From Panagrolaimus kolymaensis (taxonomy: Eukaryota > Nematoda > Chromadorea > Rhabditida > Panagrolaimidae), in contig JAJQJQ010000040.1 in the NCBI GenBank assembly GCA_028622995.1, forward strand, positions 248,001-312,000: a stretch of DNA of 64,000 nucleotides. Reading direction: 5' to 3'. Below the pieces are notes generated by a model that searched no databases, had not been told where the DNA came from, and saw only the letters and a list, made by a program, of their open reading frames with translations. The position numbers were made by a program, and so were the translations under genes. Of the stretch, positions 31,741 through 46,700 are shown piece after piece; position 1 is the stretch's first letter, and each line of letters starts with the position of its first letter.

Positions 31741-34700
31741 AAGTTATCCTAAAAATAATTTATATTTAAAGCAAAGTTTATATTCAAATAGTTACAGTAA
31801 CATTTTATTAAAAAACAAACCTAAAAGTGATAGAATGATTCCAAATGGGGTTAACAGAATTTCGAGCAATAACTTTAGTTTTTTCCTTATAGCAATCAGC
31901 AGGAATTCCAATAATTTCAATTTCAAGGAATGAACTTCCACAAAATTGCCCTGGATAAACATATTGCCCTGATAAAACAGTCAATTGAAGGATTAATGCC
32001 GATGTATTTGCAATATCCTTAGATAATGGATTAAATTTTCCATAAAGTGGATGCATTGGATCCCATAAAGCTCGAGGTTTTAAAGTATACCCGCAATTTC
32101 CAAATTGTTCAAACATAGCTGAATTTATTGCCATTGGAACATCAGCGGTTTGATAGTTAAGTGCTATCATTTGAATACCAGCTGACCAAAAGCTAACAGG
32201 ATTAAAATTTGATGAATCAAAGCGTATAGCAGCTAAAAAATATATATTTAATATTGGACATCACAAATATTGTTTATTTTTTTTTACCTGGATATGTCCT
32301 CATTACTCGATCTGTCGTATACTGTATACATTTAAATGGATGTTTTCGGCATAATTTTCGTGCAGATGCTTCAGTGATTGAAGTAACCTAAATGGTTTTA
32401 AATTTATTATTTTACTAGTTTGTTAATATTTTTTAACGTCAAGGTTTTTATAATTATTACAAGCACGTTTGTAGTTTTAAAGTTTTATCTTTATTACTAT
32501 AATAATTTTTGTTTCATCCTAGATCCTAACACGATAATCTGCATCGTCTTCCCAAAAACTGAAAAAAACAATTTATTATTGAAATTTTTTTTCTCGACGC
32601 TTTGCTTTCTAGTCTGAATGATATTAGAAAAGAATGTCATGGGTGCATTGCAATAACTGTTTTACAGAACCTGCTGATAAAATAAATTCATCAACTTTTT
32701 ATCTCACTGCTTGTTCTCATATGTGCTGTCAACGTTGTTACGAGCAATCAAAGCCAAATTGTCCTGCATGCAAACGACAAACCAACGTTATTCGAATCGA
32801 TTCTTCTCTTACAAAACAGTATCGACAACTTTTTATGGATCCTCAAGCTGTGATTGAAATGAAAATGACAGAATTGGAAAAAGTTCGAAAGTTTCAGGAA
32901 GACCAAATACGATGTTTAGTTAATGGAACTTTGAAATTTGTTAGTTACTTTTGAAGCTTTTTAGAAAATTTATTTATTGTGTTTTTTTAGCAAGCAGCTC
33001 TTACGAAATGTCAAGAAAGGATAAACTGTTATGAAAAACAGGTTAATTGCATGAAAAAGTAAGGCATTTATTCGATTAATTATTTTTTACTCTGTTTTTT
33101 TTTATAGGGAAAACCAAGCTCTTTTATCCGCTTTTCAAAAAAGATCAACGTGCTCAGCGCCTCAACAAAACGAATCGCCAATAATGATGAGCGAAATAAA
33201 CATGCAACAACAAAGGCACGTGCCACATTCAACTCTACGAGAAGATTTGGCTCCTGTTCAACGTAAACAACAACAGGCACCATCAACTTTTCGAGGTGAC
33301 TTTACTCCTTCGTTTACTACTGATCCTTTTAAATCATCGTCATCTATACTTCGAGGTCCTATGTCAATTGCTAGAATTGATGGCAACAATATTCCAAAAG
33401 CTGAATTACGTGCTACATTTGATGCTCGATCTGCTCAACAACAACGGACACGCTCAAAATCACCGAATACAATTGGAATGATGCAAGGTACAATTAAAAA
33501 AGGTTCTATTTTGTCCATTAATAATCGTTTAAATTAGTTATAATTTTTTTGTTATATATTTTTTAATGTTATGTATAAAAGTAAATCTTACTTGGTAACA
33601 ACTTGCATGGGTATTTGGATTTGGTCTTCCAAGCATTTGTGAGCCAACATCTTCACTTTTTAATGAATCTGTTGTTGAAATTTGACTACTACTTTTTTGG
33701 CGTCTTGGTGGTACGGTAGTGGCAGAAAGATGTACTGTATGATTTCGAGTTCTAGGTGTTGGAAAGCCGCTATTGATCATATCAAAAACTTCTTCTGTTT
33801 TTTCTTGAATCGTAAAACCTTTAAATTTGACAGCTTGAGAATAAATAATCAAGTCACTAAGCTGAAATGGAAGGTTTAAAAAATTTTCATAAATAAATTT
33901 ACAAAGTAAAAAACCTCTTGTGCTACTTGATGGCCAGTAGCTAGCTTTCCACCCAAAGGCCGAGGCTTTCCACCAATCCAAACATTTGAGATTGTTTCAT
34001 CATCAACTTTATAATCGCTTGCCGTACTTTCGATTGGTTTGTGAGCTCTTTTAGAAACTTTTCGTTCGACACTGATGAAAGTGTTAACGGATTCTTTACT
34101 TTCTCTTCGATCCTTTTTCGATGAATCTTCATCACTCTCTTCATCATCCAAAAAATCATCCAATTCATCTTCTTCGACATCATCTATGGTGCTTGAATCA
34201 TAGCTTCCACGACTATGCTTTCTTCGAATTAAATTTCCATCGCTTCGAGTGCGTTCAACTGAGAGTCCAGCTGAGGGTTCAGCAATAAGTTTTTTATTTT
34301 TAATTAAAATTTTGTTTTTCAACTGCCATGGTGAAGGAAGTTTCGGGCTTTCACCGTAATCACAATCAAACAAAAAATTGCTTACTGAAAAAAATAAATA
34401 TTATGCTTTTTTTTTGTTGCAGAAGAATCCTTACCAAGTTTATCACCGAAAGCAGTTTTGAACATTTGGGCCATTTTTGCTTGTTGTTGCATTGAGCAAT
34501 GATTTTCAATGCTTAAAATTACCGGCAAATCACTTGTTAAAAACGCGCTCTTTTTGATAATATCGACCACAGGACGAAAATTGATTTTGGATGTAAAAGT
34601 ATGGCCATGATAAATGAGAGGTAAACCGTCGTCCCCGTCCCAGCAATCTAATTCGACACATCGGCAACCTTAAGATTACTTTCAAGCTAAGGTATGTAAA

Positions 34701-37700
34701 AAAATATTATGTTAAGGTACCTGTGAGGAGTACTTGTCGATACATTTCTGCTGAGGATTCACCTTTCAATTGATGGCCCGTTAAGTAAGTATTATGACTG
34801 CTGCAAATGTAGTAATAACTCAAAGGCTGTTGGAAATCTTTTTCATCTGGTTCAATGGCTTCTGGGACGAATGCAAAATTAGAAGGATCATTTAAATATC
34901 GAACAAATCCTTCAAAAGACATGAGTTGCTTATTACGAAACATGGGATCGGGTTCATGTTCTTGAATAAGTTTGAGTGCATATGATTCTTCAATTTGTTC
35001 CATTTGTTGTGTGCAAATAAATTGTTTTAATGAAGCAGGAGTAAGAAAAAATGAATTTCTCGAAGTATCCATGAGCCCAGTGCTACAAACTGATGCAAGT
35101 GCAAGAGCATTATAAATTTTTAATTGCTTTTCATTTAAATGAAATTGATGAAGTGCTGTATTTCGAGTCAACACATCTATAAATATTTAAGAATTAACCA
35201 ACATAACTAACACATTTTCTGAAATAATCTTGTAAGTGCTAAATGTAAAAAAATAATTTCGCTTTTTATGAAATTAGATTTAGTTAGCTCCAAAATAAAA
35301 TATCTGTCTAATTTGTTGGTGCTTTTTTTATAATCTGACTTTGGCTTTTTTTTTTAAAGAACGAAATATGGAAGGAATTTACTTATAAATTAAAGAGATA
35401 CTAGATTAGTTTAGAACAAAGTTCTTTTAGAAAATGACTTATAGGTGAAATATATATTATTACCATTGGGAATAAAATCAGGTGAAGTTGCACATGTGAT
35501 TGATTCCAATCGACTTTGAAGCCTTGGACTTTGCTTTTCTCGACTTGTTTTTCCATGAGCATTTGCTGTTGAATAAATTATACATTCATTAAATAAATCT
35601 CTGAAAACAAATATTGTTATTTTAACATGTTTCTTGTTTGATTACTTTAAATCCTTTCTCATTCGGGTTGTAAAAAGTCGAAAAACTTCAACAAATTCAG
35701 TAAAGGATAATGCTTTTTCTTGATATTCTCTTCCACTTAATCCATTCAAACCAGAGACTGCTCCGCTACTTGAAATTGAGCCAGAATTTGGTGTTTCTCC
35801 ACCTCTCGATCTCCAACTTTTGATACTACGCCCACCAACTGATCGGCCTCCATAGCTCGAGCTAGTAGGTGTTCGAGACCTCGGAGTATAAAGAGAATCA
35901 AGATCGCCTGCATCACTCATAGTTGTGTCTCCTCTTGGCTTTAACAAATATCCAGGGCTTACAGGTGGACCAGATTGACTTGAAAGTTGAGATTTGATTG
36001 ATGGCGGCCTAACCAATGGTGATTGTGGTTGAGGGCTTTGCGATCTCGATGCATCTCTTGAAGCGCCTTTAACTCGACGAGTAATTTGAATTGTCATTTG
36101 TTTTAATCGACTTTTAGCTCCTCCGCCTTCATTTGAGGATGTTGAATCAGTTGGCTTAGATGATGTGGAAATGGTTGGATTGGCACCCATGTTAAGACAC
36201 CTCCATCGCTCTACGCGTCCACCAAAAGCTTGCAGGGCATCAATAGGCTTTGGACCAATTTTTTTATAATCCAATATGTATCCATGACCTTTTTCACATT
36301 CGCTATAAAGTTGAAGGTAAAGTTTTTTAAGCCAAAGCACTCGACGATCGGCATTTCTTTGTTGTTCGTGAATATTTTTTACAATCGCTTGTAATCCCTG
36401 CATCCAACATTGGGCCACTTGTTGAGGAGCCAAAAAATAAAGAATTTCGTTATCAGATAACATGCAACCGAAATTAATTGTCCAACAACTGACTGGCACC
36501 GACATCTCTTCAACACTATGTCGACGATAAATAGTCTAAACAATGAAAATAAATAAATTTTAAATAACTTTATTTCAATTTACTTACTTCAATATCAACA
36601 TCATAAGGATCAACGCTTTCAATAGCTTTGATAAAAGATGTTCGGAGAAATCCTTCTTCTAATCCAGTTACGGCTGCTCCAATGGGCCTTAATGTAGCAT
36701 AGGGGCTTTGACCAATTTTATTTCCTTCAGGTAATTGTAAATTTTGCATATTTACGGATGTTATAACACCCGTCAAATTTTCTTTATCTTTTCCATCTTT
36801 TGTTCCACCATAATATATTTTATGCCAACTTACAGTTGAACAACTTGAATCCAACATGAGCCGGCATAAAACACTCCTTCCTGAATCGGGATCATAATGA
36901 ATTACGGTTGTTCCATGTTGAATTCGTTGAATGATATCCAAATCAAATCGTGAAGATTCGAGTGGAATAAGAGTGACACCATGGGATGAATTCGGAATGG
37001 GTTGAATTGGTTCATAAGGTTTAGGCTCAATTGGAGTGGTTGAATCGTCAACAGGGGCATCTGGATTATTAAGACGTTCAAGCTGTTTTTGAAGGGTTCG
37101 ATTATGTTTATGAAAAACTTCAAGATTTTCCATTACAACAGTAATTAAATTAGTTTTATCTGTGTTTAAAAGCCCTGCAACACCAATGGAAGATGAAAAA
37201 TGATCATCACCATTTGGATCATTTAAAAATTTAAGTTTATCTACTTCTCCTTCATTTCCTATTACCACAATATTAGGCATTTCATTTACAATTGCATATA
37301 AATCTCTTAAAAATGTACCAAAAAAAGGAATAATTCTACATTGAGGCATTCGAAGAGCTCGTTGCACAGCTTCTAAATAACTCATTGAGGGTAAGGCGTT
37401 GCAAGTCGGCATTAACACATCTATTAATTCTTCGTATCGTTGCCTTTCTTCATGCTTAAGAGAAAGCCAAAAAGGACGAAGTTTATCACTTCTAAGCCCT
37501 ATTAATAATTCCAGAGCTCCATTAAAGTTTCCAATATTCCAGCAAGTATCAATAATTCGAATAATGCTTGATAAACAATTTTTTCGTTCTTCATGTGTTG
37601 GCTGACTAATAATTACATGAGTTATCCATGATGAAACTTCTGATAAACGCTTTACAAGATTTTTAACTGTCGATGGATTTTCAGCTATTGGAATATTTGC

Positions 37701-40700
37701 AAGGTCACATCCAACATATCTCACAAAATCTAATGGTTGAACCCCATAAAAAAGTTGATATTCAGTCATTGAAAGCTAAAAAAATTTTTTTTTTTTTTAG
37801 ATAAATTTTATATGAATTAACGTTTTACCTGAAATGCAACTTCTTCGGTAAAATGAAGAATGTATTGCAGCCTTTCAAGTTCCAAACGGAAAAGGGTTAT
37901 AGGTTCTTCACCAAATCCGTTCATACCCGAAAATGAACAATTTGATGAATAACTTGTTCGTGACGAATCCACTGTTCTTCCACTCAATGAAAGCCGACGA
38001 TCAATGGAACAATTAAATGATCGTTGAATAACCGAAGAAGCAGTAGCTTGCATAATTTCCCATAGAGTCATTGAAATTGATTTTAAAATATTATATGATG
38101 GTGCAATAAGTTGCCATTTATGCCCTCGAAATTCGAGCCTGAAAATATTATTCGTATTAAAAATAATGAAAATATGAAAAAACACTAACAAAAGTTGATG
38201 CTTAGACACGCCTCCTCCAACTCTCCATTGTTGCAATGTTGAAGCATGAGCACGTTTTAAAACCATTTTTGAACCACCATCAAGGAGACAAATAACTGAG
38301 CTGCTAAGACATAAAAGTCGTATTGTCTAAAAACAAGGAAATAATTTTTTAGTTTAAGCCATAAATCAGTGATTTTTAAAACTAACTTTTCTAAGAGTTC
38401 TCCCATGCAAAAGTTCCTTTACTTGAAACACTTTACAATTAATAGATGGCAATTTCTTTACAGTCTAAAAGTTTATATCTGTGTTTAAAAGCCCTGCAAC
38501 ACCAATGGAAGATGAAAAATGATCATCACCATTTGGATCATTTAAAAATTTAAGTTTATCTACTTCTCCTTCATTTCCTATTACCACAATATTAGGCATT
38601 TCATTTACAATTGCATATAAATCTCTTAAAAATGTACCAAAAAAAGGAATAATTCTACATTGAGGCATTCGAAGAGCTCGTTGCACAGCTTCTAAATAAC
38701 TCATTGAGGGTAAGGCGTTGCAAGTCGGCATTAACACATCTATTAATTCTTCGTATCGTTGCCTTTCTTCATGCTTAAGAGAAAGCCAAAAAGGACGAAG
38801 TTTATCACTTCTAAGCCCTATTAATAATTCCAGAGCTCCATTAAAGTTTCCAATATTCCAGCAAGTATCAATAATTCGAATAATGCTTGATAAACAATTT
38901 TTTCGTTCTTCATGTGTTGGCTGACTAATAATTACATGAGTTATCCATGATGAAACTTCTGATAAACGCTTTACAAGATTTTTAACTGTCGATGGATTTT
39001 CAGCTATTGGAATATTTGCAAGGTCACATCCAACATATCTCACAAAATCTAATGGTTGAACCCCATAAAAAAGTTGATATTCAGTCATTGAAAGCTAAAA
39101 AAATTTTTTTTTTTTTTAGATAAATTTTATATGAATTAACGTTTTACCTGAAATGCAACTTCTTCGGTAAAATGAAGAATGTATTGCAGCCTTTCAAGTT
39201 CCAAACGGAAAAGGGTTATAGGTTCTTCACCAAATCCGTTCATACCCGAAAATGAACAATTTGATGAATAACTTGTTCGTGACGAATCCACTGTTCTTCC
39301 ACTCAATGAAAGCCGACGATCAATGGAACAATTAAATGATCGTTGAATAACCGAAGAAGCAGTAGCTTGCATAATTTCCCATAGAGTCATTGAAATTGAT
39401 TTTAAAATATTATATGATGGTGCAATAAGTTGCCATTTATGCCCTCGAAATTCGAGCCTGAAAATATTATTCGTATTAAAAATAATGAAAATATGAAAAA
39501 ACACTAACAAAAGTTGATGCTTAGACACGCCTCCTCCAACTCTCCATTGTTGCAATGTTGAAGCATGAGCACGTTTTAAAACCATTTTTGAACCACCATC
39601 AAGGAGACAAATAACTGAGCTGCTAAGACATAAAAGTCGTATTGTCTAAAAACAAGGAAATAATTTTTTAGTTTAAGCCATAAATCAGTGATTTTTAAAA
39701 CTAACTTTTCTAAGAGTTCTCCCATGCAAAAGTTCCTTTACTTGAAACACTTTACAATTAATAGATGGCAATTTCTTTACAGTCTAAAAGTTTAATATCC
39801 AAAAATCATCATCATATGTTTTTTGGTTTCAAACCTGAATGTAAAGCTTTTTCATTCCAACTTCACTTTCATAAACTCGGCTATGGAAAAGTTTTCGCTT
39901 GCGTTCCTAAAATTTTTTTTATTTTTAAGATTCTAATAATTGTGGAATGGATATTACTTTAATTTGTTTTATTGTTCGCCTATCTCCTCTTAGGTCGACC
40001 GGCAAACACAACGCCTGAATGTCATCCGACATGGAAGAATCTTGATCAGAGATGCAGCGAAGAAATGCCATTGAACGTCGGCGTTGCTCTTGTATTCCAA
40101 GGGATGGTTTACGTGCCACCGATTCACTGAATACTCTTGGAGGAGTGCAATAAAGATTTTGATCAACTTCCCATGGGGTTACCATTATTTTTTGAGCCAA
40201 TTCTCTTATTCGGCCTAAAAATTTGATGATTTGTTTATTGTCATTATAATTTTTGTTTTTAGCAAATACAAGCAGAGCTTAAAAAAGAAAAAGAAAAAAG
40301 AATGCCTTGTAATTATGTATTTGTAATTCAGAATTACAAACTCATCTATGTTTTATATTTCTCAACCGAAATTTTAAATGCTTACCAAATTGTCCCTTCA
40401 AAAGATGTCTTCGAATTGTTTGAGTCCGTTTGTTACTTGGCCAATTTTCTTCAATGCACAATTGAATTGAAGCTAAAAGGGCTGCTTCTTCTCTTGGACA
40501 AGGTAGTGATCCACTGATTATTTGATCTTGTAACTAAAAAAAGTAGCAAAAAATATATAAATAAACTAACTAAGAGAAAACGTTTTGAGTTTCCACTTTC
40601 TTATATTTTTTTCTTCAATGCTTCTGTTTTAAAAAAAGCAATAAGAAAAACTAATATGACTCACATCGAGATACTCATCGTTTATTTTCTCGTCGGATTC

Positions 40701-43700
40701 CATTTTCTTTTCATCTTCTTGATTCTAAAAATAAAATCATTGAAAATGTTTTTTTGAAAGTATTTCAAAAACTTACAACTTGAGAATTAACAACATGTAA
40801 AATTTCTGTGCACTAAAATTTAGGATATAAATACATATATGGTATCTTTTAAACACTGTATACATGTTGAAGGAAATAAATTCCAAAAAAACGAATAAAT
40901 TTATACTTATGATTTAAAATAAACACTTTAAACTTAATGTAAAAATTGCAAAAAGTAAAATTTTTTGTTTCTTATTTTGTAGGTTTTTAAAGGGAGTGTC
41001 TCAAGCGATAGAGATTTCTTTACAGCGGGTGTTCCTAGCCCGAAAATTTTTTTTCATTGTCTCAAAAGCTTACAAAGAGCTTCAAATTTTTTGTAGCTTT
41101 TGGTAGCACTTTGTTTTTTTTTTTCAAAGTGCTACAAAAAGCTACGAAAATTCGAAGAAGTGAAAATTTCGGGCTAGGAACACCCGTCGTCGTAAAAAAA
41201 TCTCTATCGCTTGAGACACTCCCTTTAATGTTGCTTTGATAAAAGAAAAAATCAGGAGCACATAAAATTTCAAAAATTTTGTGGTTATTTGAATTCAAGC
41301 ATTTTTTTATTGTTTATTTTTCTTGGTTTTTAGCAAGCAATATTATTTTTTATGTTATTTTTAAAAAGTTTATGAAAAAAGTGTGTAAGCTTGTAAGCAA
41401 TCACGTGTCGTCGTTTTCTTCTTCTTCTTCTAAAGAATGTTAAAATATTATTACTCACCCAATTTTTGACTGTTGGATGTTGAGGTGAATTTAAAACTTG
41501 TCGAAATAAATCAGCGCAAGAACTCATAGTTTGAACAAAATTTGGATGATTTTTAGTGTACATTAAAATTAAATTAAGTAAAAGTTGACGAACACATTGA
41601 AAATCTGGATTCATTTCAGTTATTGTGAGAAGATGCAAAGGGCTATCTCGATTTGGTACACGAAGGCTGTCTCCCGATAAACTGAAAATTTTCAAACATT
41701 TTATAAGCTTACACTTCCAAATTACCGAGAAATTGCACGTTTAGGAAGTGGTATCCTTGTTCCAATTGTTGATGCACGCTTTCGAAGGACAAAACTAAAC
41801 AAAAATGGGCCAGAATTATCGGAAGCTATGGAAGTTCCAGCTGAAAATGTTGAGAGCCTCAAACCCCCAGAAGAAGAACGTTGGCTCATAGCTGATGAAG
41901 CTCTTGAACTCCAACCACAAACAGAACTTTCTGAAATTTTTTAAAATAATAATAATTAATTAAAATTATGAATTTACCATCTGAACTTTTTCGTGAACCA
42001 TTGGTGATACTATTTCCACTCAAAAGTAATGGAGCACAATCACTCACATCTGCTGCAGTACTACAAATTTCGGGAGAGTTAACAAAATAACCAAATTCAA
42101 ATTGAGATAAAGCTGACGGTCTTCGAATTTCAATCAATGGCAAACCCGGCATTGCTTGAGGACTTGAAGGACGACGGGTTCCACCGAGAAGTGAAGCACC
42201 AGAATCTCTGCCTTCGATTGAGCCATGCATGGGAGATCTTGGAGGTGAAGCTCCATTCACTTCAACTTCTGGCAGATAATTATATCCCAAAGCTCGGGCA
42301 CGATTTTCACCATTGGAATTATTAGAATCTTGTTGGCCGCGATTTCGATATGCTTGTTGCATGGTTTCCCGACGTGTTTGAGGAAAGTTTTGAAGCTTTC
42401 TAGTAAATTCAAGAACAGCATCTGAACTTGAAGTGTTGGAATCTGGACTGGAATCACCTCGGGAACTATGCCGTTTGCATGGATCTGTTCCCATTCGACC
42501 ACGAAATAATGATTGAATATATCGTGGAAGGTGTTTGTGGACAGATGAGGATGATGATGTAGTCTTTTTTGATCGACCTGAACCACTTGAAGTATCTGTT
42601 CCCAATCGCTTTCTCCTTTCTTTGGTTTTCAAATCTTTTGCTCCACTGCTAAATCTTTTGGGCCTTAAAATTTCCACAGAACTTGATCTTCGAATATGCA
42701 CACGTCTTCCAAGCCGACTTCCTTGAGTAACTCTTAGAAAGCGTCGATCAGATTTAACGCTGCTTTCTTCGCGTCGATCAAAAGATTTAGATTTAACAAA
42801 GCTTCTTTCCACTATACTTTCCTTTTTTTCTCCTCTATCCGTAGTCATATTTCTTCTCTTTGAAACCAAGCCTAAATCCCAACGAAGTTTGTGTAAAAGT
42901 AATCGCAAAATTAGCATGGAATCAAGCACCAATGATGTTTTGCAAAGATATGTTTCCAAATTTGCTACACATATCATGGAAGGAAGTGATACAATTGAAA
43001 ATGGTCCATATGGTGTTGGGGAAGCAATAGCAAATGAATGGGATTGTGGAATGGCAACTGTAGGTTGATTCCCCTGTGAGAGTGAGGCAGAAGGGGAAGA
43101 AGCTGCTGATGAAGCCGTTGTAGTTATCATAGGAATATATGGACTTGGAGATGCCGAAATTGTTAATGCATTGGATGCATTACTCGTTTCAGGGGTTAAT
43201 GGGGCATGATTTCTTTTCTTCTCCGATTTATCACTTTTTGTTGAAGCGTTTGATGGAACTTTAAGAACATTAGTTTTTTCACGAACTGATTTACGCTTTT
43301 TTGAAATTTTCGGTGGCTCTTCTAATTTTGCCATTACTGGTGGTGGTTGCTCTTCAGGTGGTTGAATTTCTTCTACAGCAACAGCTGGTGGTGGACTTAC
43401 ATTACCTGGAGATTCTTCAGTGATTGGATCCGAAGTATTTGGATATGGAGCTTGTTTGGCTAATTCAGCTAAAATCTTTTGCAAAATTCCTTCAACACTC
43501 ATGGAAGTTTTGCTAAATTCATGAGCAGAGAAAACTGTTTTGCATGTTTCCACAATATAATCATTTTCATTTGCATTATTATTCGATCCACTCGATGAAC
43601 CAGGTTTTTTAGGCTGATCAGAAATATTATCAAGAGCTTGGAAAAGATTTACACGTGATCCAATGCGGTCTCCCATTCCCATATAAACAAGAATTCGAGC

Positions 43701-46700
43701 AGCATGATGTTTTACAAAAAGTCCAAATTTTGTTGAATGATTTGTATAATAATATTCATCCGCTGGAAGTAGCATTTGCACCAAAGTATCATCAAGCTGC
43801 ATTTCAAGAAATAATGGATGAACTTCAGGTTCCATTGCAAGAGTTGAAAGGGTTTGAAGAATTAAACAAAGAAGTTGTGGATCGAGAGTTGTTTCAAGAA
43901 GTTGAACCAAACTCTTTAAAGTTGGAGGTTCACAAAGTTTGTGTCGAAATTCTTTATGACTTGTAAGGAAAAGTAATAAGCGAGCAACAAGAAGTTGCGC
44001 ACAGTGGTTCCAGCATGGCCTCCATCGATGTGCTGGAGAACAAACAGATCGAGTTCCAGCTTCACGATTTTGCATTGTTATCGCATTATGTAAGCATGCA
44101 ATTACTGTAATATTAATAATCTTAGTAATTTTAATGAAATTAGAGTGAAACTCACTTATGCTAGGTTGCATAGAAGAAAATGCACTTGAAAGGTCTGTAG
44201 ATCGCATTCTGACTTGTGGTAGTTCTAAAAATATATTGTAATTAAAAACACATGATTTCACAGACGTTATTAAATTTCAAAAGTTATTGATATGATCCCC
44301 TGGTATGCTTTTAATTTTTAACATCAAACATAATTATTATTAAATAAATTAAAATTCATCAAAGATGTATCAGGACAAAAATTTTAGAAATCGAAGATTT
44401 TAGTTTTTAAGATATACAATCTCCTATTATAGTTTGAATACACACTTAAACTAAATGATTATAATTTGATAAAACTTACTAAAACTTCGATTATGGTTTC
44501 CGCCATGAGTATCATCAGCAGACCAAATGGATTGCATCGTGGGAGAAGGAGCTGCATCAAATTCATAACAATGAAAATCATGGGTTCTATTTAATAACCT
44601 GCTTGAATGAAACACTACTTCAGGTAAAACAAAAAGTCCATGAACAAGTGCGGCATCAATAATCTTAATTTTTTTTATTATTAACTTTTTTTTAAATTTC
44701 TCTAAAAATTAAAACCTTGTTAATTGCGCTTAAAGCAGCAAATTGTCGATTTGAGCCACTTCTTTGAAGAAGAGAAATGCAAAAATTAACAAGTTGGGCT
44801 AATGAACCAATTAAAAGTCTACGATTAGTTTTTTGATAACTTGGAGTTGATTGTTGATATTGGGAAATCATGGTGAGTAGCATTTGATGCATGATTCCAC
44901 CTAAATGAGAATCAAATTGATCGGCTTCGGCCAAATTTGCACCAATTTCACGTTGGCAGAATTTAAATAAACATGTTTGAAGAATTTGAATGCATTCATG
45001 ATTGGCAGCCATACGACGAAGCATATCCCATGCTTGTTCCCAATTTAATTGATCTATCAAACTATCTTAATTTTTTTTTATATATTTTGAATCAAATATT
45101 TTTTAGAAGAAACTTACATTCTTTATTCGTTTTATTTCTTCGATTTAATTGTAAAGAAACAAATGATTTTCGTCGATTTGGTTCTTTTGAAGACATGGTT
45201 TCAAGCATAGAACATGTCGAAACTGAAGGAGCTGCTGAAGGTCGCGGAGATAATGGAGCTCGACACAAACTACCGCGATCAGCGAAACTTGAATGCACTG
45301 AGAATTTTTCACAATCGACATGAAGCCGCCGTTGATGCTTCATTGCTGCTGAACCAACATAACGAGGAACTCTTTCTTGAGTTTCACTGGTAGCAGTATC
45401 AGGTAAAGTTGTAGCTGTTTGAAATAAAGATTCAATGCAAGTTTCTTGTAATTTTCGAAGTTCAGGTGCAAGATCAAGTGGACAAATACCGCGGAAATTT
45501 TTTTGCATTATCCTTAAAAATTTATTTTATAAGCTAATGTTATTTAAAAATAAACAAACTCAGCGCCAAAAACAATTAGAGCATGAAGACATTGCCAACT
45601 AAGAGGTGATTCACGCACGGCTAACATCAAAGGTGTATTACCATCTTCATCACATGCATTTACTTCAGCTCCATATGTAACTAAAAGGGCAATCATTTCA
45701 GGTGATTGTGCTCGAACCGCAACTCCAAGAGGTGATTGATCAATGATTGAAACAATTCTTAAAGCTGAACATGTGGAACAAAGTTCGGGTGAATTTGAAT
45801 GAGCTCGAGGCATAATGGATGAAAGTGGAATATTTCCTGAAGCTGTACAATTTCCTTTACAATGGCAAAGAGCTGCCGCGTTTGGATCGTATCCAGTTTT
45901 CAACAAAAGTTCGGCGATATCCTTTTGTTTATGAGCAATAGCAATATGAAGAATGTTGGCAACAGCACAAGAAGATCGTCCACCAGAATGTGTTGAAATA
46001 GTGCTGGAAGCGTTGGATCTTCGATGATTATTTCCGTGTCGCCGTTGTGCAAGATCCGTGAAAGTATTTGTGGATCCAATGCTTGGAGAAGTACTCAAAG
46101 GTTTATTTGCGTGTGAGATTAACAGTCGTTCAACAAGATTCGCATCATCCAAATGTATAGCCTAAACTTAATTTTAGTTTTAGACTCAATAAATTATTTA
46201 TTAAAACAAAAAAGAGGGGAAAATGGTAGTTACAAGCTATACAGTTTTACACAATGACTATTTCAAAATATATTTTTGAAGAAATTATTAATTAGAAATA
46301 AAGAATTTTTATTGATTTTTTTTGTACTACAGAAAAGAATATTATGGCTTTTTCTCGTTCCAAATATTTTAATACAAACAATTTTATGGGCGTTTAAACA
46401 AAACTTACATCAAGAATCATTTCGTTTAAGTTTTGATTAACGGAAGGTTTACGTTCTTCATTTCTGAGAACTCTTTGAGCAGCAGAAAATGTAAAACAAC
46501 GTCCTGATTCTGTTGGAGTACCAACAAGAGAAGAACATTCGCTGCTTTCTCCAGTATATCGACGGCCTACAAAAATAAGCAATTTTTTTATTAGTAAATA
46601 TGACTAGTAAAAAATCTTCTGCCTATATTATTCTTTATGAAAGATTATAAAATTTCTTCTTTTTTTTGTATTTTTAAACAGACAAAAAAGTCATTATCGA

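Noticed and set aside
43655..43966. 103-codon plus-strand frame that looks protein-like
   Set aside because: Antisense to the ARM-like coding exon of the large PLC gene; its Leu/Gln/Glu pattern is the complement of that exon.
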